A stretch of 64,000 nt of DNA, taken from Neoconidiobolus thromboides FSU 785. Taxonomy: Eukaryota; Entomophthoromycota; Entomophthoromycetes; Entomophthorales; Neoconidiobolaceae. Below the pieces are notes generated by a model. It worked only from the letters and a program-made list of their open reading frames with translations, was not told where the DNA came from and searched no databases. Of this stretch, positions 11,089 to 21,503 are shown piece by piece (within the stretch, counting starts at the first letter, position 1; the number at the start of each line of letters is the position of its first letter). The stretch is from NCBI GenBank assembly GCA_025603075.1, contig MU626333.1:29239-93238 (forward strand). The letters are read 5' to 3'. The position numbers were made by a program, and so were the translations under genes.

Positions 11089-11706
11089 ATGGGCAAGAAA
11101 GAGAAGTTGAAAAAAGGAAAAAAAGCAATTGAAAATAAAGAGATTTTATTAAGAATGAACTTTTTATATCAAGCTAGTAATTTAATGAGTAATATTGATA
11201 TTAAATATCCCCAAAAAGAGGATTCAAAGGGATCAGAAGATAAATCAACTGGATTAGAAGGAAGAAAATTAACTGGTCTATCTAGAGCATATTTAAGTAA
11301 TTTAAAATCAATATCTAAAAAGCTGGTTATTAAAATGTAAGCTTCGATTAATATATAATTAATAAATAAAAAAATGGTCTAAATTTTGACATTTGAATTT
11401 TAGGGATCCAGCCATTAAACGAAACATTTGTAAACGATGTAACAGTAATTTAATTCTTGGTAAAACATGTAGTATTAAAGCAATAGGTAATTCAATTTAT
11501 CATCTAGTTTCATAGTTCTTTTCTTTTTATTTGAAATAATGATTTGTTTATTTTGATTAATAATAGAACCTAATGACAAAGAAGGGGAAAAAAAGAAACA
11601 TATAAAATTGGAATATACTTGTCAATTTTGTTATTATAAGAAAAGTTATTTACAAAATCCAGAATATCAACTATTTAGTGATAAAAAGGAAAACATATTG
11701 GAATAA
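11089..11706 (+). CDS. RNase P protein subunit, Rpp21/Rpr2/Snm1 family, 3 exons
   Basis: Exons 11089-11336, 11404-11486 and 11567-11706 give a 156-aa protein. A Lys-rich start (MGKKEKLKKGKK) precedes a helix (LLRMNFLYQASNLM, later LSRAYLSNLKSISKKLVIKM). Next comes a zinc ribbon whose first pair is CKRC in exon 2, right after IKMDPAIKR, and whose second pair is CQFC in exon 3. The segment KLVIKMDPAIKRNICKRC is close to the conserved KRLVLRxDPSVKRTLCKRC region of Rpp21. The protein binds the RNA of ribonuclease P (tRNA 5' processing) or MRP in the nucleus. The splice that joins AT to G restores the Met-Asp-Pro of the family, which strongly supports intron 1. Confidence 0.88.
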
Positions 11707-12195
11707 CTGAAACTTAATATAGAATGTTATTTATGTTGAAGCATGATAATTTTTGATTATTATTATTAATTTATCATTTTAATTGGATTTTATAATTACT
11801 TATTTATCAATTGTTTATTTATACTTATTCCCATGTAAAATTTTATATTATTATCTATTAAGTATAGATGTGCAAAAAATTATATAAAATGTTCGAGAAC
11901 TAATTGTTATTTCAATAGTAAAAGTCTAATGGATTCAAAAGTAAGTATGAATAATCACACTAGATCGTAAAATAGATTATATATAAAAAATAATAATAAA
12001 ATTAGATCTAAACGTCAAAATTATTATCATTTAGAGTTGAACTTATTATTAAAATAGTTTGTATTAAAAAAAAGTGTAGGTTAAGCTATCTAATGTATAA
12101 AAAAAGGTATTCATATTATTGTTTTATATTTAATACTAATATGCTCTAGTTTATTAATTAAAATTATTATGTTTATGTAGATAACTTTGATTTTA

Positions 12196-12245
12196 TTATT
12201 AATAAATATATTTAAAGAAATTATTAATAAATATATTTAAAGAAA
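12196..12245. repeat. Perfect 25-bp direct tandem duplication
   Basis: Two exact copies of a 25-bp unit beginning TTATTAATAAATATATTT, at 12196-12220 and 12221-12245. Looks like a recent slippage or fill-in duplication. Confidence 0.9.
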
Positions 12246-12916
12246 TTAATCTTAATATATATTAATTATAATTATAAACAAAAATTTACAATAACATCTA
12301 TTTCAATTTCAAAAACAGCTATAAATCCTAACATATTCATACTACAAACTTTAACTTGCTATTTCAAAAATACAATAATTTCATCATAATAAACATTAAT
12401 TAAAAAAGATGAAGCTAAAAAGAGGTTAACTTTCATTACAATATGGTCAAAATCTGTTAAGACAAGTAAGGAGATTAAAATAGAATTGTTGTTGCAGATC
12501 TTTCTTTTGACTAGGGGAATTTTCAATTTGGTAGAGATCTGATTTAAATACCCATTATTCGAAGACTTGTTTTTAATCGCTATCCTCGTATAACTTATAA
12601 AAATTATACATATTTGATATGTTAACTCTAATTTCAAGTATTTTAAAACTTTGTTAAGTATATCAAGTAATTCAATTTTGATTAAATTGGTCATACAAAT
12701 TTTATTTAATATTAGCCAAATGTTTTTTATTTAAATTCATATAAGATTTATGATCTATTTGTAAATGTTCCTATATTGAATAAATTTAAAAACTTGTTTA
12801 AAGAAAAGACTTTTATAGTAGTTTATGTATAAAAAACGCGAAATCAGTATGTGAATGCCGTTTTAGATATTTTGTTCACTTTTTATCTAGCATAAAATTT
12901 TAAATAAACACGATTA

Positions 12917-13009
12917 GGGGATGTTTTTGGTTTCAGTATTTTTCTATTTTCTAAAGACTATCTGAGTGAAGATTGTTAGTAAAATTCCTAAACAAAAAAA
13001 TACATTCTC
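12917..13009 (+). mobile_element. Miniature inverted-repeat element, copy 6
   Basis: From GGGGATG to CATTCTC, flanked by a perfect ATTA duplication (12913-12916, 13010-13013). The interior is slightly shortened. Confidence 0.88.
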
Positions 13010-14061
13010 ATTAAATGCTGAAACAAGAACGATATTTGTATGGTTTTTTATTTATTTTTCTTAAACATAACAAAAATCAATTCTAGGAATAATACTCGGT
13101 ATTTATTTACAATATAAATATATTGAAATCGGAAAATAATTGTACATTGAGTTCCAATTTTTCCATATTAAAATAACACATGTAAATGTTTTTACTTATA
13201 AATTTGATCAATGATTTTTTTAAATTTAAGTAGTAAAAATGAACAAAGCTGTCAAGAGAAAAAGATACAGCTATATATATAAATAATATAAGTTTTAAGA
13301 AAGTTTACTATTTGTTTTCGACAACTTTTGAACTCTTTAAGAATAACAAACACCATTAAACCCACTTTTCTGACTTATTGTACGTTCCAATCTTTAATAT
13401 TCACATTAATGTCTAAAGGTAGTAATTAAAGATCATTATTTTAAAACTAGAACATTATATGGTTCTCCAATTGTGAATCAAATACTATTATAAATTTATT
13501 TTAAGGAATGACGGATGAACCCTGTTGTTGTAGAGCCGAATTGAAATGCTAATAAAAAAGTCATTAATATGAGAATAACGCAACATAAAGAATGATTTCA
13601 ATATGATGTATGTATACACTAAGTTCAATTATTATGTAATGTTGAGTTCGAAAAAGTTAAATTGGTTATACTTTTGTCTATTTTTTATTTATGGAAGTGA
13701 CATTAACTCCATTCCTACTGTTTTCTAAATCTGTTAATATGGTTTTATTTATTGAATTCAATTCTTAAAGTTGTGCACCACAGCAAAGGAAATCTGAAAC
13801 CAGTCCAATTACTCTTTGTTTTCCAGGGTGAAGAGCTACTTATACATACTATATTTAGACAAATCTACTCTGAATGGGAATCAGATTCATGAATCCAATC
13901 ATATTTTATATGCAAATGAAATGCGAAAATTGATTGGAATGCTCATCATTGACACAATGCACAAAGAATGATTAAAAATAAATACAATTAGGGAATACGT
14001 AAAAACAGCTGACTAAAAATCTCACTTTCAATCCCGAGGAAAAGGATTATGTGAAAATGTA

Positions 14062-14069
14062 TATAAATA
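14062..14069 (+). promoter_or_regulatory. TATA box of the aquaporin gene
   Basis: TATAAATA 67 bp before the ATG, followed by a C/A-rich leader that could contain the transcription start. Confidence 0.5.
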
Positions 14070-14128
14070 CTTTAAAATCACACATTTATTATTAAATCTT
14101 AACAAATTTTATCTTTTTTTTTTAAATT

Positions 14129-14989
14129 ATGGCTGGAGCAGACAAAGAATTTAGTATGGATATTGATGTAGCTGGAGCAAATGATTTTAAAGCAGCTAAA
14201 CGTACTGGCTATGCTGGTTTCAGATATCGTTATCGTGAATATTTAGCTGAATTTTTAGGTACAACTGTACTTTTATTATTTGGAAATGGTGTATGCGCAC
14301 AAGTTACTTTTAATGATGCCGCTAAAGGATCAAGTTATTTAAGTATCAATTTTGGTTGGGCTTTTGCTGTTATGCTTGGTATTTTCGTTTCTGGACCTAT
14401 TTCTGGTGCTCATATTAATCCAGCAGTTACTATTAGTAACGCTATTCATGGAAAATTCCCATGGAGAAAAGTACCAGGTTTTGTAGCTGCTCAAATCCTT
14501 GGTGCTATCCTTGGGGCCGCCCTTGTCTTTCTTATGTATTGGCCAGCCTTTAATAAGTTTGATGGCGGTGTACGTCAAACTTTAGGTGATCAAGCTACTG
14601 CTGGTATTTTTGCTACTTACCCTTACCCAACCAGTCCAATTTGGAATTGTTTTCTTACTGAAATTGTTAATACTGCTGCTATGATGATCTGTATTTGTGG
14701 TATCAATGACCCACGTCATAAAATTCCATCATGGATGGGTGCCTTAGCAGTTGGACTTTTAATTGGTGCCATTGGTATTTCTATTGGTCTTATGACTGGC
14801 TATGCTATGAATCCTGCTCGTGATTTTGGTCCTCGTTTCTTTACTCTTATGGCAGGATGGGGAACTGAACCATTTACTGCTTATAATTATTATTTCTGGA
14901 ATCCTATTGTTGCCCCAATAGTAGGAGCCACTCTTGGTATCTTCCTTTACGATGTATTCATCTCACCCGCTGAGCTTGATGACGAATAG
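14129..14989 (+). CDS. Aquaglyceroporin (MIP family channel)
   Basis: An intronless 286-aa six-helix channel. The two pore half-helix motifs are HINPAVT (NPA at residues 97-99) and AMNPARDFGPR (NPA at 228-230). The Asp after the second NPAR is the usual signature of glycerol-conducting members (GlpF/Fps1 type) rather than strict water channels. The N-terminus of about 35 residues is hydrophilic and cytosolic, without the long regulatory extension of yeast Fps1. The C-terminus is short and acidic (PAELDDE). Predicted function: passive transport of glycerol and small neutral solutes, possibly water, across the plasma membrane. Codons are more GC-rich than in its neighbours, which may reflect high expression. 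Confidence 0.95.
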   Translation: MAGADKEFSMDIDVAGANDFKAAKRTGYAGFRYRYREYLAEFLGTTVLLLFGNGVCAQVTFNDAAKGSSYLSINFGWAFAVMLGIFVSGPISGAHINPAVTISNAIHGKFPWRKVPGFVAAQILGAILGAALVFLMYWPAFNKFDGGVRQTLGDQATAGIFATYPYPTSPIWNCFLTEIVNTAAMMICICGINDPRHKIPSWMGALAVGLLIGAIGISIGLMTGYAMNPARDFGPRFFTLMAGWGTEPFTAYNYYFWNPIVAPIVGATLGIFLYDVFISPAELDDE

Positions 14990-15704
14990 ATTTTCTTCTA
15001 AACTGAGTTTAGTTTGGAGCAAAAGTTCCACAAAACAATTTTAATTAATTCTCACGAGTATTTAAATAAACCTTTATTATTTCAGACTTCTAATATTGAG
15101 TTAAATAAATTATTGTACAAATTAACTTATTTTTGATTTTATTAGAGATGTATTTTATGGATATTTTATAGAATGCCTATTGAAATGAAAAAAATTAGTT
15201 AAGTTTGGGTTAAAATTAAAGGATATTTACAGGCTAAGGATTGTCCCATGAGGTCAAATATAGGTCCTAACTCAGTAAATAGAAACGCCCATATGCTTTG
15301 GGAGAGGATTCCTTAAACCGACTAATAGTAAATTATATTAAAAATCTAGAATACAATGCATATATATTAATAAACGTTCAAACAACTTTAATAAAAAAAT
15401 ATCAAAAAAATATTGTAAAATCCATTTTTAATACAAACCTTAGTTATGACAAATATGATAATACACTTGTTCGTTGCTAATTGAGCATCTGATCTTTCAT
15501 GATTTCAACATAAGACTTCTAATAATCTGGATAATCTTTAACATAACATTGAGCCGACAAAGCTTATGCTATTTAATTTCAATATAATATGTAAGAGCAT
15601 AATTTGTGATTCAATTCAGTAATTGACTTATTTCCTTAATGCGTTTATTTTTAGAGTTAATTAAATTTTAAAGTTTTAGTTTATTTGTAGTTTTTTATGA
15701 AACA

Positions 15705-15851
15705 ATGAGAATATTATTTTCCAAAGTCCATTCTTTTTTAGAAATCAAAAGACCAAGGCCCCAAGTAGTTTATTTCAATGGAAAAGAAGACAAAACCTTA
15801 AAAGTTAAAGAATTAATTTTACGTTTTCCTGATTTGGAGTTATGTATGTAA
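15705..15851 (+). CDS. Possible small gene or 5' exon, function unknown
   Basis: The ATG at 15705 opens a frame reading MRILFSKVHSFLEIK, RPRPQVVYFNGKED and KTLKVKELILRFPDLEL, much more protein-like than the surrounding AT-rich noise. Unspliced it would be 48 aa. A GTATGT donor directly after the LEL codons (15844) suggests that it is a first exon. Continuations after AG sites at about 15894 or 15920 stay open in phase to a TAA at 16006-16008, but no downstream part is recognisable. The short basic start would suit a mitochondrial protein, which is only a guess. It could equally be a truncated remnant. Confidence 0.3.
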   Translation: MRILFSKVHSFLEIKRPRPQVVYFNGKEDKTLKVKELILRFPDLELCM

Positions 15852-16702
15852 AAAAAAGCTATTTGGCGTGAAAACTCATTAAGCAGTTTTCAAAATTAAA
15901 TTTGTTTTCTTAATTAAAGCTTGTTTTCTAATATTTGTCAATTTTAACCCAACAATGCTTGAACTCAATTATATTAAATGGTTTAAAGAATATAAATATA
16001 TAATATAAAAAGTAGACTAAAAGAAAGGATTAATATGTAAAGTTTATTATATCACAGAGAATATAAGCATATAAGCATATAAGCTTTTGTTAGAGATATG
16101 TTATTATAGTTAGAGATGGAAATCATTTTTATAAAAATTAATTGAATAAAAGGCAAATCTTAAAGAAAATTATTTAATTTCATGAAAAAGATTATAGATT
16201 ATTTAAACTTTTTCAGTGCCATAATAAATAAGATACGAATTTAAATCTACAAACTATCTTTAGAGCATTTCCAATATTTACTTGTAGCTTTAAGGCTATT
16301 TTATTGCTTTAGTAGCTTATTCAATTACTCTTAATATTAGAAAACAGTTAGTTTTAGAAACAAGAACCCACTTTTGTGATCATAATTGAAACTAAGTACA
16401 TGTATCATTTAATATTAATATAATTTATTAATACTAGTAATTATTACATAATATTAATATATTGCTAGAATATATAATATTAATTATTCAACTTAAAGAC
16501 ATGAACATTTTCAATTTTATGTTTTCTGACATTAATCATCACAATTTTTTCTATTTTTGAATTTAATGAAAACAGAAATTAAAATGCCCATATTATGTTT
16601 AAATTGAATCAGCAATATGTACTTATTTTTTAGTATTTTCATAATATAAACTTTAAAAAATAAATTAATAGATAGTGATTAATTTAGTTATTACGACTAC
16701 AT

Positions 16703-16800
16703 GGGGCTGTTTTTTTTGGTTTCATTATTTTTCCATCTTTTAAGTACTATTTGAGTGGAAAGATTGTAGTAAAATTCTCAAACAAAAAAAACACATCCCC
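16703..16800 (+). mobile_element. Miniature inverted-repeat element, copy 7
   Basis: From GGGGCTG to ACATCCCC; flanks ACAT and ATAT differ by one base, consistent with an aged 4-bp duplication. Confidence 0.85.
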
Positions 16801-17713
16801 ATATATTAAAAACCGCTTGGTATTTAATTAACTAAATTTATTCTTAATATTTAGAACATAGGATATTCTAAAATTTAAAATATTTATACTATTTTTATAA
16901 ATTATAATAAACAAATCGATAAACGATTAAAATACAAAAGTTAGATATCTACTTAATATGGTAAATTATAGCATATTTAAAAATTAGATTAAAAAATCAA
17001 ATTAGTTATACCTTTGTACTTTAAATGGTACAAGGAGACTTCTATTTAGCATAAGGGATATTGAGTAGAAGTCCTCGAGATGCAGGTTATTTCAGTGATC
17101 CCGTGAGTTAAGAGTGGAGTGGTTTTGTGTTATTTAATCTTGTAATAGTCAGGGAATCATATTAGACATTATTTAATTTACATAGTCTTATCATTTATTT
17201 ATACTGAGTCATCAATTAAAAGGTAAAGTACTTATATTAGTGACTTTCTCCTGTACTAGTCTTATATTTGAAAGACTGAATAACTAATACTATCTCAGCC
17301 CTAGTTGGTCAAGTCCTATTTAACAATGAATTTATTAAAATATAATTTCTTATAATTTACAATATTAATGTACCAAAAAGATAAGCAAAAATTCGAAAAT
17401 TTACAGACTAGTTGATACAATAACAGTGTGTTCAATTCCAGATTGTTTTAATTTAATAGTAATTTGTGTTATTGTTGCTATACAAAAGAAAACGAGCTAA
17501 ATTATAATTAAGAAGCTACAGTGCTTATTTTTATTAAATCTAATAAAAATTATTATTGTATTAAAAAAACAAACTTGAACTAGTTAAAACTAGTAGTTAG
17601 TGGGTTATTGTAGTACGAATATTACTGAAAACAGCTCCTAATACTCAAGAAATCTTTTATCTATAACTATAACAAAACTAATAATTAAACAACAATATTG
17701 AAAAAGATTATAT

Positions 17714-17805
17714 GGAATTGTATCTTTTTGTTTGAGAATTCTACTAGCAGCTTTTCCACTCAAATAGCGCTTAAAATGGAAAAATAATGAAACCAAAAAA
17801 CACCC
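17714..17805 (-). mobile_element. Miniature inverted-repeat element, copy 8
   Basis: Inverted copy from GGAATTGTATC to AAACACCC; core ACTCAAATAGCGCTTAA present. No matching 4-bp flanks. Confidence 0.8.
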
Positions 17806-17977
17806 TTACTTATTTAACCCATCAAATTCTTTCCTTGATTTAAACAGACATATTCAGCTTACTTGTGTGAAATTACATTGTTGCTAGTTAATGTAAAAAA
17901 ATTTCTTATTGTAGTTGAAAACCTTTAAATACAACTAACAGAGAAAAGGTATAAGAAAATATTCTCAAAAGGGAATT

Positions 17978-18049
17978 GGCTAGCTGGCGCAATGGTAGCG
18001 CGTTGGACTCCAGATCTAGAGGTTAGAGGTTCGACTCCTCTGCTGGTCA
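17978..18049 (+). tRNA. tRNA-Trp (CCA anticodon)
   Basis: A 72-nt cloverleaf without intron. The acceptor arm GGCTAGC pairs with GCTGGTC (18042-18048, with G-U pairs) and is followed by discriminator A at 18049. The D arm has GGCGCAATGGTAGCGC. The anticodon loop CTCCAGA is at 18008-18014, with anticodon CCA at 18010-18012. The T arm is AGAGG-TTCGACT-CCTCT. Internal promoter boxes A (TGGCGCAATGG) and B (GGTTCGACTCC) are intact, and a TTTTT terminator follows at 18053-18057. It resembles eukaryotic tRNA-Trp closely and is probably functional. Confidence 0.95.
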
Positions 18050-18242
18050 GAATTTTTAGTAATTGCTCTTTTAATATCAAAACAAACATTTTTCTTATCT
18101 AAGTTGGATTTGAAATATACCCAATTTAAATGATTAAAGAAATTAGAGATTGAGATTTAATTTTCATCATGTAAGAATCAAAATAGAAAAAAAGTAGATT
18201 ATATTTAATCATTTCTTTAAGTATATCTACTAATTGATTATT
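18050..18242. other. Spacer between tRNA-Trp and the DNA transposon
   Basis: AT-rich; contains the polymerase III terminator just after the tRNA and nothing else recognised. Confidence 0.5.
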
Positions 18243-18514
18243 ATATGGAGTTGTCCAAATTGATTTTAGAAATTAATCCAAATTTTAAGTTTTTAAATTT
18301 GCATCTTTAATGTGACGGTTAAATCTAAAAAGCCCAAAATTAAATCTCTTTATTTAAAACTTATTTTAATTGTTTCCTTTTCTTAAATAGTTAATTTTTC
18401 TAACTATATGTTTTATGTTATTTCTGTTGAATATTTAATAAATATATAGTATATAACTATGTAATTGTATAAATAGAGTTATTTGACTTTATTTTTTGTT
18501 GAAATAAAAATAAA

Positions 18515-20030
18515 ATGCAAACTTTCATAACTAAATTTCGAAATGGAATTTTGGAAAATTTCAATACAATAGGGAGGAGTACACAATATAAACATTGTAA
18601 TTCATTTATATCAATTTTGAGAGCTACTTACAACAACCTAAGGTTTATGGAATTTTATAACAAAACGAACTAAAGAAAAGATATATTATCAAAGTTTACT
18701 ATCGATAGTAATAAACTTAATCAAGCAATGTATAAAATTAGTGCTTTAAGGAAAACAGGAAATAAAAATCAACAGGTAGCATTATCATTAACTATAGCTT
18801 TAGTATATTCTTTTGATGAATGTAAAGGTATTGGGTTTAATATAAATAGAAATCAATATGATTATTCAAAAATAAGTAATAATAATAAAATATCAACATT
18901 ACAACCTATTATTAAAAATACAAAAAAAAAAGATAAGTAAATTGAAACCACTGTACAATATTTACTAAATGATTCGACTATTTCATCAAGATTCAATAAA
19001 AATAATAATGATAGTAAATATATCAGATAATATATATATTGAATAAAAGTAGAAGAATGATACGTAGTAAACATTCTAATGATTTGAAAGATAAAGCAGT
19101 AGCTAGATCGACATTTTTTAAATATATACCAAGTAATTTCAAAAATGCAGCAAGAAAAACAGATCTATGTAATACATGTAATCAGTATATAGTTAGAAAA
19201 AAGTTATCTGAAAATAAAATAAATACAGCGATAGAAAACGAAGCAGAGATAGAAGAAATTTTCAACGAATAAGAAAAATTATAAAAATGATAAAAATTCT
19301 GTGTTGATACTTAAAAAAACATATTTAATGAAACTATTAAAAAATTGGACAATAAGAGTTGTATAATAATTTTAGATTTTAAACAAAATATGGAAATAGG
19401 AACAAGACCAGATTCAATAAATTTAGACCATTATGATAAACAAGGTATATCAGTATTAGGCTTTGGTGTTTTATATTTAAAAGGTGATAAAGCAATAGGC
19501 AAAGTTTACTTTGATTATTTATCTGAAATACTAAATCATGATTCAGCATATGCAGGAGATTGTTTAATTGATTTAATCTCTACAGAGCTTTTATTTAAAA
19601 AGTTTACAAAAATTGATATATGAGCAGATACACGAAATCATTTTAAGTCTCAAGAGTTTCTATATTATATATTTAAACAAGTCTCTAAAATAAATAGTAG
19701 TTTAAATATTGATGTTAATTTTTTTGCTGAATATCATGGAAAAAGTATAGTTGATGGACATTTTGGAAACCTTTTAAAATGGAAAAGTAGTTTTAAAGCA
19801 TTAAGTAAAATAGAAATATTAATCAATTAATTTCAAGATTTGAAACTTTTATTTGTGAACATAAAATTAATAACTCGACTGTTAATAATGGGAAAACAGA
19901 TGTAATTTTTAAAAAGTATGAAGGAAACAAAAATAACAAAAGAATAATGGAAATACGGGGCATTAAGAAGTACTTAGATTTTATTAAACATAGCAACAAA
20001 CTACATTGTCATTCAGTATCTGATACATAA
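18515..20030 (+). pseudogene. Broken transposase
   Basis: Transposase-like fragments in shifting frames. From the ATG at 18515: FRNGILENFNTIGRSTQY up to a TAA after NKTN, then a second open part around 18728-18940, then 19039-19272, then 19345 onward. The last part has the clearest motifs: SCIIILDFKQNMEIG, then a TGA at 19621-19623 directly before ADTRNHFKSQEF. Related proteins typically have Trp before ADxxxHF, so the stop looks like TGG changed to TGA. It continues with NFFAEYHGKSIVDGHFGNL. The acidic residues in these blocks are plausible DDE/D catalytic positions. Multiple stops and frameshifts mean this copy is dead. Confidence 0.7.
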
Positions 20031-20221
20031 AAAAAGCGATATAGTTCCACTTAAAGTTATAGAGTCTATGAAAAATAGAAAAATTAAAAGATCAATCCTA
20101 GCTTACCTTACAAAGATAACAGAGAATCTAAAAATTTCGATATTTACTAAGCAAGTAAGCAGTTTGTTGAATAATAGAAATAGATTATTAAATGTTACTA
20201 TTACTTAAGTTATTAATAGCT

Positions 20222-20357
20222 AAGTTAATAAATAGTCAAAGAACAAGTAATTATAATAATGTGTAAAAACTATTGTTATATTACTTGTACTATATAGGGA
20301 TGGTTAATTATAGTTTTGGGACTAACCACTCCCTCCCATATAGCTATTTATTAACTT
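20222..20357. repeat. Inverted repeat inside the transposon
   Basis: Perfect 14-bp arms AAGTTAATAAATAG (20222-20235) and CTATTTATTAACTT (20344-20357). Between them is a second inverted pair, GGGATGGTTA and TAACCACTCCC. May be an inserted small palindromic element or a transposon subterminal structure. Confidence 0.6.
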
Positions 20358-20651
20358 GGCAATATATTAATAATGTAATTATAACATTAAAATAGTTTAT
20401 TTATTTGATAACAAATCTACAATATTAGTTATAAAGTAGTCAATAATAAACATTTCTCAATAAAATTTCATGACAATATGTATTTAAGATCTATTAAAAA
20501 TTCAGCTAACTTGCAGTATAAACTAGAATAGAATGATTTAGAACTGTGTCTGGATACTCTTGTTTTAATAAAAAATTGGATAAAATAATAAAACTAATTC
20601 AGACAACCCCATATATTGTATGTCATTTTGGACTATAAAAATATGACAAAA

Positions 20652-20700
20652 ACTGATTCCAGATATAAACATTAGGGATTCGACTCCTTGTCTAGTTGCT
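20652..20700 (+). pseudogene. Relic of a tRNA-Trp 3' half
   Basis: ACTGATTCCAGAT, GGGATTCGACTCCTTGTC and a following ATTTTT run align with the anticodon loop, T arm, acceptor 3' strand and terminator of the intact tRNA-Trp at 17978-18049. The 5' half (acceptor and D arm) is not recognisable. It lies 42 bp to the right of the transposon end. Not functional. Confidence 0.6.
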
Positions 20701-21503
20701 ATTTTTGTAATTTTTTCTTGGTATAAAGACTATATTATCTATCATAAAATAACAATGTAATATCTTTCACTGCAGTAGTAGCAAGCAAATATCCTGATAA
20801 AATATCCGTTTTTGGGTAAAATGAATTTCATCCAACCAACAATTGATTTAATTATAAATGCAGCTACAGATAATGTTTAAAGGACAATGTTTCAAATGAT
20901 TTTAATTAAAATCCATACTGATATTGTTAGAAAACTAAAGCTAGTTTTAGGTTCAAAGTTAGTATTATTCTTTCATATTGCAATTTTATTTTCTATTTGT
21001 GACGTATTTTTAATGGTATAGAGATAAATTACCATCAAAAGTGGATTTATCTGGACACTAATTTACTTCCTTTTTTATTCTGTTATTTGTCTGTCTTTGT
21101 ACAAAATAAAGTCTTCATTATTAGTTAAACACTGAAGCAAAAAAAGACATTTATATTTGGTAATTATAATAAATGTCTAATGTTTTGGGAATATTTAAAC
21201 TACTATTTTATACGATAACCTAAGGATTTTAGCTATGTAATACAAAACAATATTCAAAGTTAGTAAAGTGGTAAAGTTGAAGCTTGTTTATTTTTCAAGT
21301 AATTGAAATATGTTTAATTTTACAATAATAATTATTACAACTCATTTTAACAATAAAATTTAATACCAAACTTATATACTTAAGACAGCGTCACGATAAC
21401 TATTAGTAATACATTAACTCAATCACTTTAATTAAGTACATTTCGTCACTCAATTTTGTTTTTTTTTTGATAGGAAATTATCAATAATTTATCATACTCT
21501 GCT
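20701..21503. other. Intergenic stretch, nothing recognised
   Basis: AT-rich DNA downstream of the myotubularin gene (its 3' side). No exon, RNA or repeat identified. Confidence 0.5.

Larger units (their letters stand above)
11707..14128. other. Long intergenic stretch with one miniature element
   Basis: About 2.4 kb of AT-rich DNA. It holds one perfect 25-bp tandem duplication (12196-12245), one miniature element (12917-13009) and the aquaporin promoter. An open frame of 111 codons at 12359-12694 on the minus strand has no recognisable features and is probably chance. Confidence 0.6.
14990..17977. other. Long intergenic stretch with two miniature elements
   Basis: About 3 kb between the aquaporin and the tRNA gene. 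It contains a possible small gene at 15705, two miniature elements (16703 and 17714) and a GC-richer hairpin-forming patch near 17029-17115. A 60-codon open frame at 15298-15480 has no features and is likely chance. Confidence 0.55.
18247..20610 (+). mobile_element. DNA transposon, 2.36 kb, decayed, 4-bp ATAT duplication
   Basis: Terminal inverted repeats of about 34 bp: the left end reads GGAGTTGTCCAAATTGATTT and the right end, read inward, GGGGTTGTCTGAATTAGTTT. Flanks are ATAT on both sides (18243-18246, 20611-20614). The interior carries a broken transposase reading frame. The left end recurs at 63471-63665 on the same strand. The duplication length excludes Tc1/mariner (TA), hAT (8 bp) and piggyBac (TTAA); 4-bp duplications are known for several superfamilies such as Sola, Chapaev and Ginger. 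I cannot decide between these. Confidence 0.75.

Noticed and set aside
12359-12694. 111-codon open frame on the minus strand
   Set aside because: Composition is that of translated AT-rich noise, with no domain, signal peptide or splice context. The length is unremarkable in this base composition.
15298-15480. 60-codon open frame after the aquaporin
   Set aside because: Random-looking sequence without homologous features or a promoter.
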